Source: Clostridia bacterium (GTDB lineage Bacteria > Bacillota > Clostridia > Christensenellales > Borkfalkiaceae). From it: 64,000 nt of DNA. Both the position numbers and the translations under genes were made by a program. The stretch spans positions 22,513-86,512 of the forward strand of contig JAFTTJ010000018.1 in NCBI GenBank assembly GCA_017466825.1, in the 5' to 3' direction. Shown here piece after piece: positions 7,820-15,972 of this stretch (positions are counted from its first letter, which is position 1; every line of letters begins with the position of its first letter). The notes under the pieces were generated by a model. The model did not search any database. It was not told the DNA's origin and saw only the letters and a list, made by a program, of their open reading frames with translations.

Positions 7820-8944
7820 TTAGTTATTTTTAATTATATCGGCTAAAGACTTTATTAATTCTGCCTCTTTGTTTGGTAAATGATGCAAAAGACCACGGTT
7901 AATAAAATATTCCTCGCCAGCAATAGCGCCAAAGGTTGCAAAATTTATGTTATATTGCTTATCTTTTTCTAATTTATAACCATTTACAAATGCGTCTTCT
8001 TCAGCAATAACGGTTATTGCGTTATTTGTTTTCTTTATTACTTTTAATGCGTTGGGGTTGGTAATTTCTATATCAAGAGTCTTTTCGTTTGCCGTAGTGA
8101 AAAGTTCATACCAGTTAGTGTTAAATCTATACAAGCCAGATTCTTGAACATCGCAATAGCAACTTAATGGCTGATTATATTTACGTGCTTCTTCTTTAAC
8201 AAGCGTGGAGCGCTCTGTTACGTCAACAAAATATCGTGGAATTTCTCCGCCCAAAAGTTTAAGCGCTACGTTCTTAAACTCTGTAGCAGTTGTTACGGTA
8301 AGGATTTCTATTTTGCCCAATGTAGACCGATTGAACTCAACAGGTTTTGTTTGAGATAACAGACCTTTGGTATCTGAAACTATGAAATCATTTGGCATGT
8401 GCAATTTAGTAGTTTGTTCTTCGTTAAAAATTTGACTGTTGAAGAAAGACAGTAAGTAGTCAACGTCGATTCTAGCGCCAATCATAACTAAAAACTTATC
8501 CCCGTAATGTTGGTCACGTAGGCTTACCATATATTTACGTCCAAAAAATGATTTTACTTCAATTTGCGGGCAACCGTCTTGAGCGACCCAAAAACATTTT
8601 TTCTCTTGAGTATCATCGTATTTTACGAAAGGAACAATTTTATCATTTATTTTTAATCCGATAACATCTGGAGCAATACCAACCTCTTTAGGATCATACA
8701 TATAAAAATCCGAAAAAACGCGCACATTTTTATTTTCCCCAAGTTGTTGCAATGCTTTAGGTAGAAAATATTGATTGAAGGACACGCTTTCAGGAATTAT
8801 GTTTATCCATCGGTCAAATATACCGCCGATTAAATCGCTTTTGGAGCTTAAAGAGCCAAACATACCATTAGTGGTTTGCTGTGCCATGCTACTAACAAAA
8901 TAAACATAGGGAATAATATCTTGTTGTTTTACTTCTATTTCCAT
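7820..8944 (-). CDS. putative restriction-associated nuclease, 374 aa
   Basis: I do not recognise the family with certainty. Residues about 85-160 hold a possible PD-(D/E)xK site: PDVIGLKIN, then PQIEVKSFFGRKYMVSLRDQ, where E-V-K would be the ExK element, followed by YGDKFLVMIGARID, a strand typical of this fold. The remaining C-terminal half carries beta-rich patterns and may recognise DNA. It sits between the Bsp6I-like gene and the 249-aa gene, each only 11-15 bp away, which indicates one operon. Start ATG 8944 has a GGAG site. It could be a second restriction enzyme or an accessory subunit. Confidence 0.55.
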   Translation of the reverse strand: MEIEVKQQDIIPYVYFVSSMAQQTTNGMFGSLSSKSDLIGGIFDRWINIIPESVSFNQYFLPKALQQLGENKNVRVFSDFYMYDPKEVGIAPDVIGLKINDKIVPFVKYDDTQEKKCFWVAQDGCPQIEVKSFFGRKYMVSLRDQHYGDKFLVMIGARIDVDYLLSFFNSQIFNEEQTTKLHMPNDFIVSDTKGLLSQTKPVEFNRSTLGKIEILTVTTATEFKNVALKLLGGEIPRYFVDVTERSTLVKEEARKYNQPLSCYCDVQESGLYRFNTNWYELFTTANEKTLDIEITNPNALKVIKKTNNAITVIAEEDAFVNGYKLEKDKQYNINFATFGAIAGEEYFINRGLLHHLPNKEAELIKSLADIIKNN

Positions 8945-8955
8945 TTGTTATGCTC

Positions 8956-9705
8956 CTAGTCAAAATATTTTTCTAATTCACTAATAGGTTTCATATCAAT
9001 TGCTTGGCAGTAGTAGTTTTCAGCATCCATACGCATTCTGCCGTTTAGCATCGCTCCTTGAGGAATAATAAACCCGTTCCTAATTATGTAAATCAATTCT
9101 TCTCTTGTAATAAAACCAGGAATATCGTATTCCCATTTTTCAGCCAAAATGGCGCTTTTTAACAAATTATAATCTGCCATATCTGAATAATAAAGTTTAA
9201 GGTCTTTTAATAAATCCGCAGCAAACGGGCGCATCCTAACCAAAAAGAAAAAATCGTATTCGCTTTCGCCAACGCCTTTATTGGGAATATAACAGCCATT
9301 GTTGTCCCAGTCTTTTGTTTCTAATAAAAGTAATTGACCAAATGCTTTGGTGGATTTAATAGCAATTTTTGCGCCGTTGACAACAAGGTCGCAAGAATCC
9401 CACTTACCTAAAGACCAAACATCTAAGTCGGGAACATTTACGTCGAAATCTTTGTATAAATGATTATATATAGCAAATTCGGCTAGTTTACCTTGAAATG
9501 TATCCGCAAAAATTTCACCTTGACGTCTTACGTGAGTGCCACCACTCCTATGGTTACGGTGTTCGCCTTGTTTATTAAAGGTCATGTCGTAGGCAAAATC
9601 GAAAGTTTTTTCTATTGTACTTGGTTTTAATCCTATACCAGGGGTAAAAGGAATTTTTCCAGTAAAAAACATAGACCCATTTAAATCATCTTGTAATCTT
9701 CTCAT
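8956..9705 (-). CDS. putative restriction endonuclease-like protein, 249 aa
   Basis: The central part resembles a nuclease core: RRQGEIFADTFQGKLAEFAIYNHL (a helix with the conserved Gly-Lys-Leu-Ala-Glu seen before many restriction nucleases), SLGKWDSCDLVVNG with an acidic residue, then AKIAIKSTKAFGQLLLLE, where the ExK glutamate is replaced by Ala (AIKSTK). FFFLVRMRP follows as the next core strand. It is the first gene of the three-gene set, with ATG 9705 behind AAAAAGGAG. The missing glutamate might be supplied from elsewhere or mean loss of cutting. Function as part of the restriction cassette is inferred from position. Confidence 0.55.
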   Translation of the reverse strand: MRRLQDDLNGSMFFTGKIPFTPGIGLKPSTIEKTFDFAYDMTFNKQGEHRNHRSGGTHVRRQGEIFADTFQGKLAEFAIYNHLYKDFDVNVPDLDVWSLGKWDSCDLVVNGAKIAIKSTKAFGQLLLLETKDWDNNGCYIPNKGVGESEYDFFFLVRMRPFAADLLKDLKLYYSDMADYNLLKSAILAEKWEYDIPGFITREELIYIIRNGFIIPQGAMLNGRMRMDAENYYCQAIDMKPISELEKYFD

Positions 9706-9793
9706 AAAAACTCCTTTTTACCAAAATTAGGAAATTATAAAATAATTATAACATATATAAACAATTTTTTCAAGAATTAAGCACCCGTACAAA

Positions 9794-9832
9794 GAAAAAA
9801 GCCCCAAATGCATTTTTTGCACTTGGGGTTTA
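9794..9832 (-). terminator. terminator of the integrase gene
   Basis: On the minus strand a CCCCAAGTGCA / TGCATTTGGGG stem (one mismatch) is followed by a TTTTTT tract; it lies directly after the integrase stop. Confidence 0.75.
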
Positions 9833-9835
9833 TGT

Positions 9836-11230
9836 TCAGTCGAATATTTCTTCGAGTTTTTGGGCGGCGGAACGGTCGGCTGTTTTTAGGAAGTGACTGT
9901 ATATGTCGGTGGTCGTGCTGGTTCGCGCATGACCCGCTCGACCTGCAACCGTTACGATAGGAACTCCAGCAGCGATTTGCATGGTGATATTTGTATGTCG
10001 TAGGCTGTGGACGGTTCGCTCTTCAAGTCCTGCCGTCTGACATATTCGTTTCATCCACATATTTATCGTGCCGGGGTAAATGTTTCCGCCGTATTCGCCT
10101 ATAAACAGACGGTTGCTGTTTTCCCATTTATCGCCGTGCATCTCTCGGTATTCTTCGTACCAAGCTTTGTATTCGGTCAGCACCGTTATCAGCTTATCCG
10201 ATATGGCGATTACGCGCTTACTGCTTTCCGTTTTAGGGTCTTTTAATACTAACCCAACCCTACGGACGGCGGTGAGCGACCTTGCTATGGTTATCGTAGC
10301 GTTATCGAAGTCGATATCCGACCATTCCAGTCCACACAGTTCGCCACGGCGCATACCCGTTAGAAGAAGGGTGAGCATAGCCGTCTTGTATCTAATATCT
10401 GGGAACTCGTCCGCCGCCTTGTAGAACCTTTTAGCGTCTTCATCATCCATATAGTCAATATCGCGTGGCGGACGCTTGGGGAAGGTTATGTAGTCGGCGC
10501 TGGCGTAGTTATCGGCTATCAGTCGTTGTTTTTTCGCCGTAGCAAGAACTGCTCGTATGGTGCGCTTAATCTTACTTATCGTTTCGTAAGCGTACTTTTG
10601 CGTCGTATGCGTGACATTGAATAAATGTTCCGTTTTCTCGCCTAGCGTTTCGGCTAGCCGTTTGGCGTACTCGTAACTAATTTGCTTGCCTGCCAGCGCG
10701 TTGGAAAGGGAGCAACTACTGAAGTTTTTCTCGTATCGAAGTTTCATATAGCCTATACCAGTTTGGTTCATTCGCTCCCGTAATGCAGGCTTTGCCGTGA
10801 CAACCGTCACAGTCTTTTCCATACGGTCTAGTTTGTCGTAATATTGTTGTATGATATTCGGTGTAAGTTCTTTTAGTTTATAACCGCCGATATGCTTGTT
10901 GGTGAGCTCTATGGCGCTTTCACAGTTGACGAAGTAACTTGCTGCGACTTCGTTTTTTCGCCTTTTTAGCCACCAGAGCGCGTAGTCCGAGAAAGTGGTT
11001 TCAGCCGATTGTGTCGGCTCTCCTGATGCCGTTTCTAAGGCTTTAATTGCGTTCTCGTATTCGCTTGCAAATATCACGACTTCTCGTTCCATTTGCTTGG
11101 GTGTAAGTCCTACGGGCGGTTTCCATGTGGTGGAGTGAACTTTAATTTCTCCGCTACCTTTGTCCTTGATTTTGACCTGTATTCGGTAGGTCATACCGCT
11201 TTTACTAGGTCGTTTGCTTATGCTTGCCAT
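9836..11230 (-). CDS. tyrosine recombinase (integrase) of the element
   Basis: The catalytic domain shows GMRRGELCGLEW (first Arg), the Lys region in KDPKTESSKR, HSLRHTNIT (HxxR), GRAGHARTSTTTDIYSH (second His and the nucleophilic Tyr), the full R-K-HxxR-H-Y set. The N-terminus carries a short beta arm-binding domain (SISKRPSKSG...YRIQVKIKD). Inside the core-binding region, at about residues 140-190, lies a HTH_3/XRE-like insertion (GYMKLRYEKNFSSCSLSNAL...YAKRLAETLG), a feature I recall from integrases of Clostridial elements. I chose ATG 11230 (GGAGGT site) over an upstream in-frame ATG at 11284. It should catalyse insertion at the CCTCCTAAGGG core, but it sits mid-element, not beside an end. 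Confidence 0.93.
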   Translation of the reverse strand: MASISKRPSKSGMTYRIQVKIKDKGSGEIKVHSTTWKPPVGLTPKQMEREVVIFASEYENAIKALETASGEPTQSAETTFSDYALWWLKRRKNEVAASYFVNCESAIELTNKHIGGYKLKELTPNIIQQYYDKLDRMEKTVTVVTAKPALRERMNQTGIGYMKLRYEKNFSSCSLSNALAGKQISYEYAKRLAETLGEKTEHLFNVTHTTQKYAYETISKIKRTIRAVLATAKKQRLIADNYASADYITFPKRPPRDIDYMDDEDAKRFYKAADEFPDIRYKTAMLTLLLTGMRRGELCGLEWSDIDFDNATITIARSLTAVRRVGLVLKDPKTESSKRVIAISDKLITVLTEYKAWYEEYREMHGDKWENSNRLFIGEYGGNIYPGTINMWMKRICQTAGLEERTVHSLRHTNITMQIAAGVPIVTVAGRAGHARTSTTTDIYSHFLKTADRSAAQKLEEIFD

Positions 11231-11319
11231 TTGATTACCTCCTACGGTGTTTTCGTTAAGGGGACATAGCAATCCCCTTAACAAAAGGAAGCCGTAAAAA
11301 TTTAGAAAAGTCTAGCGAT

Positions 11320-11514
11320 TTAGCCTTGCGAACCGCTAAAATATTTGAATAAATCGTCTAAATCCACAAGAAGTTTCTTTCCCGTGAATACACACCGTAT
11401 TTTACCGCTTTTGCAAAGGGTTCTAATACAGTTAGGGGTTACTGCCGTCATGGGGTCGATTGCCTTAATTTCGGCGATGGTTTCGGTTATCGTTCTCATT
11501 CTAGGTATTGTCAT
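11320..11514 (-). CDS. excisionase-like small DNA-binding protein, 64 aa
   Basis: A 64-residue protein with a MerR/excisionase-type winged-helix pattern: TVTPNCIRTLCKSGKIRCVFTGKKLLVDLDDLFKYF, where the recognition helix is followed by the GK(I/V) wing and a strand with DLDDL. It lies 90 bp upstream of the integrase on the same strand, the usual place of an excisionase or recombination directionality factor. Start ATG 11514 has an AAGGAG site. It probably binds the element ends and steers integrase toward excision. Confidence 0.75.
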   Translation of the reverse strand: MTIPRMRTITETIAEIKAIDPMTAVTPNCIRTLCKSGKIRCVFTGKKLLVDLDDLFKYFSGSQG

Positions 11515-11524
11515 CTAATGCTCC

Positions 11525-11875
11525 TTAACACTCATAAATTTTTCTCCTTTTCTTTGAATCTTTGTTTCTTTGTATCTTCGTAGCGTCGTTCTTTGTATCT
11601 TCGTATCTTTGAAATCTTTGAATTTTTGAATAAATTTTGATTTTCGTTTGAATTAAAATCAAAAATCAAAACCGAGCAAAGTGGCGCATTTTTAGTGTTT
11701 TTTAATGGTTTTGCCATAAAAATCGCCGTTTTCGCCACTTCGAACGGATTTTGAAAAGCAATTTTGATTTTGCTCTTTGATTTTTGATTACGCGAAAATT
11801 TGCGTGTGACTGGGGGCCCGCTTATAGGTCGATTCGCGTAGAGATTTGACCTCCCCCTGGGGGGGGTACACGCTG
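11525..11875. other. gene-free low-complexity region
   Basis: Dominated by repeats of CTTTGAATCTTTG / TTTGTATCTTCGTA type (about 11540-11640) and AAAATCAAAA tracts, with GC-rich patches near 11815 and 11860 (CCCCCTGGGGGGGG, a perfect short palindrome). An open frame on the minus strand exists but its product is low complexity and I do not accept it as a gene. The tandem repeats could be an origin-like or iteron region beside the replication genes; that is speculation. Confidence 0.4.
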
Positions 11876-12193
11876 TCAAATCCTACCAAGTTCATCTTCC
11901 ATTTGCTTGATTTCATAATGCTTCATTAGTGCGAAGTAGTGTATGTACGCGCCGTCCAGTTCTTGGGTGTACTCGTGCTTGATATAACAACGACGTTTCA
12001 AGAATTCTTCAAGTTCAAACGTTAAGTTGTAAGCGGTAATTATATCGATTTGTTCGTTTTTGGGTAATCCGTTATTGTAGATATCCTGCAATTCCTTAGT
12101 ATTGAGTACCCAGCCGTCGTCACCACTTTCTTGAGCATAAATTCCGATAATATTTTTCATTCTTTTTTCTTGTGCGTTTTTAAGTTCTAACAT
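11876..12193 (-). CDS. hypothetical protein of the replication module, 105 aa
   Basis: ATG 12193 has a GGAGGAAT site that lies within the end of the upstream DnaC-like gene, so the two are translationally close. The protein is soluble and helical, with an acidic centre (YAQESGDDGWVLNTKELQDIY) and a C-terminal helix (HYEIKQMEDELGRI). I do not recognise a family. Position directly after the helicase loader suggests a replication or regulatory role for the element. An internal ATG (MKNIIGIY) is a possible alternative start. Confidence 0.6.
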   Translation of the reverse strand: MLELKNAQEKRMKNIIGIYAQESGDDGWVLNTKELQDIYNNGLPKNEQIDIITAYNLTFELEEFLKRRCYIKHEYTQELDGAYIHYFALMKHYEIKQMEDELGRI

Positions 12194-12194
12194 T

Positions 12195-13013
12195 TTAAAT
12201 TCCTCCGTTGATAAATTTTAATAGTTTTTCCTCGTTTTGTTTGCGTACGAGGTCACGCATGTTTTCGCAGTCTAACTGCTGTTCGAATAGACACGAGCCT
12301 TTAATTCGGTGTGCCGTTCGTTCTTCGTAGTTGCAATTTGCCATAAGGGCGCTGATGCGGTAGTTGCTGGAATAGATGGTCGGTTTTTTAGCGTTAATGC
12401 GAGTGTTAATAAGGTCAAACGCTATTGTTTGTAGCCAACCCGTACCAGCCTTAATGTTTTCCGTACCGATATCGTCTAGGAAGAGAAAGTCAACCGTTTC
12501 GGCTCTACGGAGTACGGCGGACTGTGCCGAGTTATTTCCAAAGCCTTCTTTTAGTTTGCTTTCAATCTCCACAAAACTGGTAAATAGCACGGTGTACAGT
12601 TTGTCCGCCAGGGCGTTGCCCATACAAGCGGTAAGGTGGGTTTTTCCCACGCCGGGGACGCCGTAAAGATAAGCGCCGACACCCGCCTCATACATCTTAT
12701 CCGCGTGCGTGCAATAGTTCTGGCACTTTTGGTAGACGACTTTGTTGCTAGGTATAATCATAGCCGTTTCAAAGGTGCAGTTCCTAAAATGCTTTCCTAG
12801 CGCGCTGTTACGGCGGGATTCTTCAGCCTTGGCTTTCCGCTCCTGTAGTTTGCGCTCTCGTTCGGCTTTTTCATAAGCCTCCTGACGGCATTTACAAGGA
12901 ATGTGAAAGAAGTTGTCTTCATAACGGTACACGCGTGGGGTGTTACAGTTTTTGCAATAGGCAAGACCGTCTTCGCCCAAGTATTCGTCTGGTTGTAAAT
13001 CAATCGTTTTCAT
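12195..13013 (-). CDS. DnaC/IstB-type helicase loader ATPase
   Basis: An N-terminal zinc-binding region (CKNCNTPRVYRY ... IPCKCR) is followed by a charged helix and an AAA+ domain: Walker A GVPGVGKTHL, Walker B FLFLDDIGTE, sensor-type TIYSSNYRISAL, and an arginine finger region EERTAHRIKG. This is the pattern of phage and plasmid DnaC-like loaders that place the replicative helicase on single-stranded DNA. The start is ATG 13013 with a GGAGG site; an in-frame ATG 18 bases upstream lacks one. It follows a HTH replication protein by 8 bp, giving a replication pair like those of phages and satellites. Confidence 0.88.
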   Translation of the reverse strand: MKTIDLQPDEYLGEDGLAYCKNCNTPRVYRYEDNFFHIPCKCRQEAYEKAERERKLQERKAKAEESRRNSALGKHFRNCTFETAMIIPSNKVVYQKCQNYCTHADKMYEAGVGAYLYGVPGVGKTHLTACMGNALADKLYTVLFTSFVEIESKLKEGFGNNSAQSAVLRRAETVDFLFLDDIGTENIKAGTGWLQTIAFDLINTRINAKKPTIYSSNYRISALMANCNYEERTAHRIKGSCLFEQQLDCENMRDLVRKQNEEKLLKFINGGI

Positions 13014-13021
13014 TTTTCCTC

Positions 13022-13435
13022 CTAATCCCATTTGATGCCAAATTTGCTTTCGTAAGAAATATTACTTTTCATATTCCTTTTATTATTATGGTTGACGTCC
13101 TTGTCAATGGGGGGACGCCGTTCTTGACAAGGGGGGATTGACATATTTGTCATACCCCCTTGCCGTTGAAGAGGGTAAATACACCTAACTATATTTCCAT
13201 CTTCTCCAGTTACAGTTTCCAGTTTGATGTAATTCGCGTTTTTAAGTTCTACCAAGTGCCTATTAATCGTACGTTTACAGACCTTAAAGTTTGTTGCGAA
13301 AAACTTGTTCGTAGCAAAACAATATCCTTTTTGATGCGATAATGATTCTATAAAAGCGTAAAGCAGTTTTGCTCGCTCCGACAGGGTATCGCTTTCTAGG
13401 ACGTCATTTTGCATAGTGATGAAAAATTTGCTCAT
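13022..13435 (-). CDS. HTH replication-initiation-type protein, 137 aa
   Basis: Residues 1-90 form a winged-helix domain of the HTH_36/RepA_N-like kind: LSERAKLLYAFIESLSHQKGYCFATNKFFATNFKVCKRTINRHLVELKNANYIKLE. The C-terminal ~45 residues are charged, rich in Asn/Lys and probably unstructured. The arrangement of this domain followed by a DnaC-type gene 8 bp downstream is that of phage replisome organisers (initiator plus loader). ATG 13435 has an AAAGGAGG site but with long spacing (about 14 bases). It likely binds the element's origin; the origin itself is not identified. Confidence 0.75.
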   Translation of the reverse strand: MSKFFITMQNDVLESDTLSERAKLLYAFIESLSHQKGYCFATNKFFATNFKVCKRTINRHLVELKNANYIKLETVTGEDGNIVRCIYPLQRQGGMTNMSIPPCQERRPPIDKDVNHNNKRNMKSNISYESKFGIKWD

Positions 13436-13570
13436 CCAAGCCTCTTGTGCCTCCTTTAACGTGATTTCAAATATTTAGTTGTATAATGTTTACTGTCTAC
13501 GTCATAGACCACCTCCTAAAATAAGCATCGTAAGCGTGTCGACCCGCTTGATGCCGTTTTTGAGCATAAG

Positions 13571-13600
13571 AAAAAAGCAGAGAAATCAATCCCTGCTTTT
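13571..13600 (-). terminator. minus-strand terminator after the 457-aa gene
   Basis: On the minus strand AAGCAGGGA / TCTCTGCTT stem with an ATTGAT loop and T tract; it separates the 457-aa gene from the replication unit. Confidence 0.65.
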
Positions 13601-13660
13601 CGCTTATTGTTCATTCTACCTATATTATATCATAGGGGGTTTTCTACGTTCAGCATCTGT

Positions 13661-15034
13661 TCAAGTGTCGTATTTATTGAACCTTGGTAGGTCTTGGTGA
13701 ATGACGTCAACGCTATGAATAGAACCGTCATCTAATATGTCTATACTTTTTTTACCCGCTATTGCGCCTTTTACGATAGCATATTTTTGTTCGCCTTGTA
13801 ATCGTTTTGATAAATGTATTTTTTCCAGGCGCTTATATTCTTCTTCGATTAGCGCGTCGAACACGTCATCATCCGCATCATCCATCAAAACGAATTTTTC
13901 AAATGCAATACTTTCCGCCTCGTCAGCGATTTTTTGAACGGTTTCAAAATATTTTCTAGTGTTGCTTTCGGAAATTTCTTGCAAATGCATCGCGCTAACA
14001 GTTTCTAGCTCTTTAGCGATAGCCTTAATAAATGCAATTTTAATGTTGGTTGACGTTCCTTTGCTAACTCCGCATTGTTTAGCAAAATCGGTTTGGGTAA
14101 CACCTTGAATACATACCATATTAAAGAATTTTTGATGCATAGGATTACGTTTGGCGACTTTTTTCATTAACGCAAAATCTCTGCGAATATCCATAGCGAC
14201 CTGTTTTGACATTCCATAGGGGATACTTGTATCTACTTGGTCGCCGTTTTGCTTGCGAAACCCTAAAGCCTCTTTATATTTTTTGACGTCTTCTCCGATA
14301 CGCTCCACTAGTACGTCAGCGCGCAAATCAAATTCAACGGGAAGAACCCTAGACATAAATTTTTTAGGTTGACGCGCTTTGTAGGCTCTCGACGCGTATT
14401 CTAATTCAAAATTCTGCGTCATACGTAAGATGCTTTTAAGTTTGCTTTTAAGTTCTTCTGTATCGGTTATTTTGCTTAAATCGTCACGCGTACACTCGGA
14501 ATAGATATCCGCAATAAGCGTGCGCGCTAACCGTAAATGTTCTTCATTCGTTATCGTTTTTAATTCGCGTTTGTTCATATTCTTTCCTTGCATCCTTTCT
14601 TCCATAACCCAGTCACTATCGTTCTTGGGACAAAGTGTCGTATCTATCCAACGTCGTATAAAACCTTTTTCTTCGGCGGTTTTAGACCAGTCTTTTTTTC
14701 GGCATAGACCACGGATTTCGTACTCTTGGTATCCGTTATAAATTTTGCCTCTAAAAATGAAAAGCAAAAGCATCTTTTGACGTTTTTCATCGTAATATTT
14801 CACACGAAAATAGTAATCGTCAAACGGAGCGCGTGACTGTTGCCTAAATTCTATATAGTCTTTTAACTCCGTAACGATATCGTCTATAGGCGGTTTAGGA
14901 CAGTATATTTCTTCAATGTTCTCGTCCCAAACAAAATCATGCAATTTTTTAGGCAAAAGTCTACCGAATAGTGTTTCATAGTCTGTAAGCATTTCGTCTG
15001 TTATTATAATTTTGACGGGTGTTTTTTGGAGCAT
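13661..15034 (-). CDS. large element protein with central HTH, 457 aa
   Basis: No family is recognised. Residues about 330-365 look like a helix-turn-helix: VCIQGVTQTDFAKQCGVSKGTSTNIKIAFIKAIAKEL. The C-terminal third is acidic (FVLMDDADDDVFDALIEEEYKRLEKI). The first ~150 residues are aromatic and charged with an FRVKYYDEKRQK pattern. No relaxase HUH or Tyr motif and no nuclease motif is evident. ATG 15034 has a GAGGATGAAAG site. It is a large gene placed alone between a terminator and a repeat-rich control region, and may be a replication or regulatory protein specific to this element type. Confidence 0.65.
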   Translation of the reverse strand: MLQKTPVKIIITDEMLTDYETLFGRLLPKKLHDFVWDENIEEIYCPKPPIDDIVTELKDYIEFRQQSRAPFDDYYFRVKYYDEKRQKMLLLFIFRGKIYNGYQEYEIRGLCRKKDWSKTAEEKGFIRRWIDTTLCPKNDSDWVMEERMQGKNMNKRELKTITNEEHLRLARTLIADIYSECTRDDLSKITDTEELKSKLKSILRMTQNFELEYASRAYKARQPKKFMSRVLPVEFDLRADVLVERIGEDVKKYKEALGFRKQNGDQVDTSIPYGMSKQVAMDIRRDFALMKKVAKRNPMHQKFFNMVCIQGVTQTDFAKQCGVSKGTSTNIKIAFIKAIAKELETVSAMHLQEISESNTRKYFETVQKIADEAESIAFEKFVLMDDADDDVFDALIEEEYKRLEKIHLSKRLQGEQKYAIVKGAIAGKKSIDILDDGSIHSVDVIHQDLPRFNKYDT

Positions 15035-15125
15035 CTTTCATCCTCACGTTTCGTAATTTTTCTTCATTTTTTTGATGGTTTGCAACAGTATAGCGATTTT
15101 GATTTTTTATGTCAAGCGTAACCTG

Positions 15126-15187
15126 TGCGGATATTTGCATACCCCCTCCAAAATAGGGTAACCCATGCGGATATGCGCACACCCTAT
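15126..15187. repeat. direct repeats and inverted repeat upstream of 457-aa gene
   Basis: TGCGGATATTTGCATACCC (15126-15144) and TGCGGATATGCGCACACCC (15166-15184) are 40 bp apart, 16 of 19 bases identical. The second is enclosed by the inverted repeat ATAGGGT (15153-15159) / ACCCTAT (15181-15187). They lie 90-150 bp upstream of the 457-aa gene and look like operators or short iterons. Confidence 0.5.
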
Positions 15188-15240
15188 GGCATAATGTAAA
15201 ACATTTTTGAGTTTACAAGGCTATTTTAGCATAGTAAATA

Positions 15241-15255
15241 TGACAACATTTGTCA
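15241..15255. promoter_or_regulatory. TGACAA-CAT-TTGTCA palindromic operator
   Basis: A perfect 6-bp inverted repeat with 3-bp centre. The same site with similar flanks (AGCATA, TAAA) recurs at 24450-24464 in front of the restriction operon. On the minus strand TTGTCA could double as a -35 element for the 457-aa gene. Confidence 0.5.
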
Positions 15256-15278
15256 CCTTTATAAAAATTGTAATAAAA

Positions 15279-15305
15279 AACCGCCAAGGGTGTGTCCGTG
15301 GCGGT
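15279..15305 (-). terminator. hairpin after the 160-aa gene
   Basis: ACCGCCA / TGGCGGT stem, followed on the minus strand by a TTTTTTAT tract; ends the 160-aa gene. Confidence 0.7.
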
Positions 15306-15311
15306 GAAGGT

Positions 15312-15782
15312 TTATTCTATTATAAAGTCATTTGTTGAACGATATATTTTTAGTTCCGTGATATCCGTGCGATTGCTCATTTTTTGGGCGGTGTCTTCGC
15401 TACACATCATGCTGTAGGAGAAGTGCGTTTTTGCGTCAGTATACGTGACAAGGCAGGAGTAGCCTTTTTTGACGGCTTTTTTATATTCCTTTTCGTCATC
15501 CATCAGTTGTAGAAGTTCCGCCATGAATAAATCTTCGTCACCGTCTAATTCGCCGTACTCCGTGATTATCGGTCGTTCCTTAAAGTAGCGCTTAATCGTT
15601 TCTTCCAGGATAGGAGCGTAGGAGTTATCGTAGTAGACGATATCGCACGAACCGCCGTTTCCGCTGTCGTTATACCAAGCTACCTTTTTCCCTTTATAAT
15701 AAAGGTTGCCTTGGTTTCCTTGCCAGTCGAGCCCTTGAAAGGTTTTTCTGTTCTTTAATGTAAATCCGTATATACTTGCCAT
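15312..15782 (-). CDS. hypothetical element protein, 156 aa
   Basis: The best start is ATG 15782 with GGAGGCAAAA immediately upstream; a second in-frame ATG lies 12 bases before it. The protein is soluble: IYGFTLKNRKTFQGLDWQGNQGNLYYKGKKVAWYNDSGNGG, then an acidic middle (ELDGDEDLFMAELLQLMDDE) and a basic tail. The YxGKKVAxYxDxGxGG pattern resembles short conserved proteins near other integrative elements, with the same flavour as the 133-aa gene at 2743-3144, but I cannot name a family. It is divergent from the 325-aa gene and both share the repeat-rich intergenic region. Confidence 0.6.
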   Translation of the reverse strand: MASIYGFTLKNRKTFQGLDWQGNQGNLYYKGKKVAWYNDSGNGGSCDIVYYDNSYAPILEETIKRYFKERPIITEYGELDGDEDLFMAELLQLMDDEKEYKKAVKKGYSCLVTYTDAKTHFSYSMMCSEDTAQKMSNRTDITELKIYRSTNDFIIE

Positions 15783-15873
15783 TTTTGCCTCCACATATTA
15801 TTGTTAAGCAAAGTATACCGTAAAGGTTTTCAAGAGCCCAGCGAAAACGGCTTAAATTTTACAAACAAAAAAG

Positions 15874-15937
15874 TGTTAATATATGAGCAATTTTGTATTG
15901 TTTTTGGCTTAAATTGCTAATATGTGAGCGATTTTAT
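15874..15937. repeat. two direct repeats in the divergent control region
   Basis: GTTAATATATGAGCAATTTT (from 15874) and GCTAATATGTGAGCGATTTT (from 15916) are 42 bp apart, about four helical turns, 17 of 20 bases identical. They lie between divergent genes and look like repeated protein-binding sites. Confidence 0.5.
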
Positions 15938-15972
15938 TTTATCACGCTTTTTCTTATATAGCTTGTTTATGG

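Noticed and set aside
11532-11879. Minus-strand open frame of 115 codons
   Set aside because: Its product is low complexity, it lies over repeats of CTTTGAATC type and has no coherent ribosome site; treated as gene-free.
14976-15182. Minus-strand frame of 68 codons upstream of the 457-aa gene
   Set aside because: It overlaps the operator repeats and the start of the real gene and has no recognisable protein pattern.
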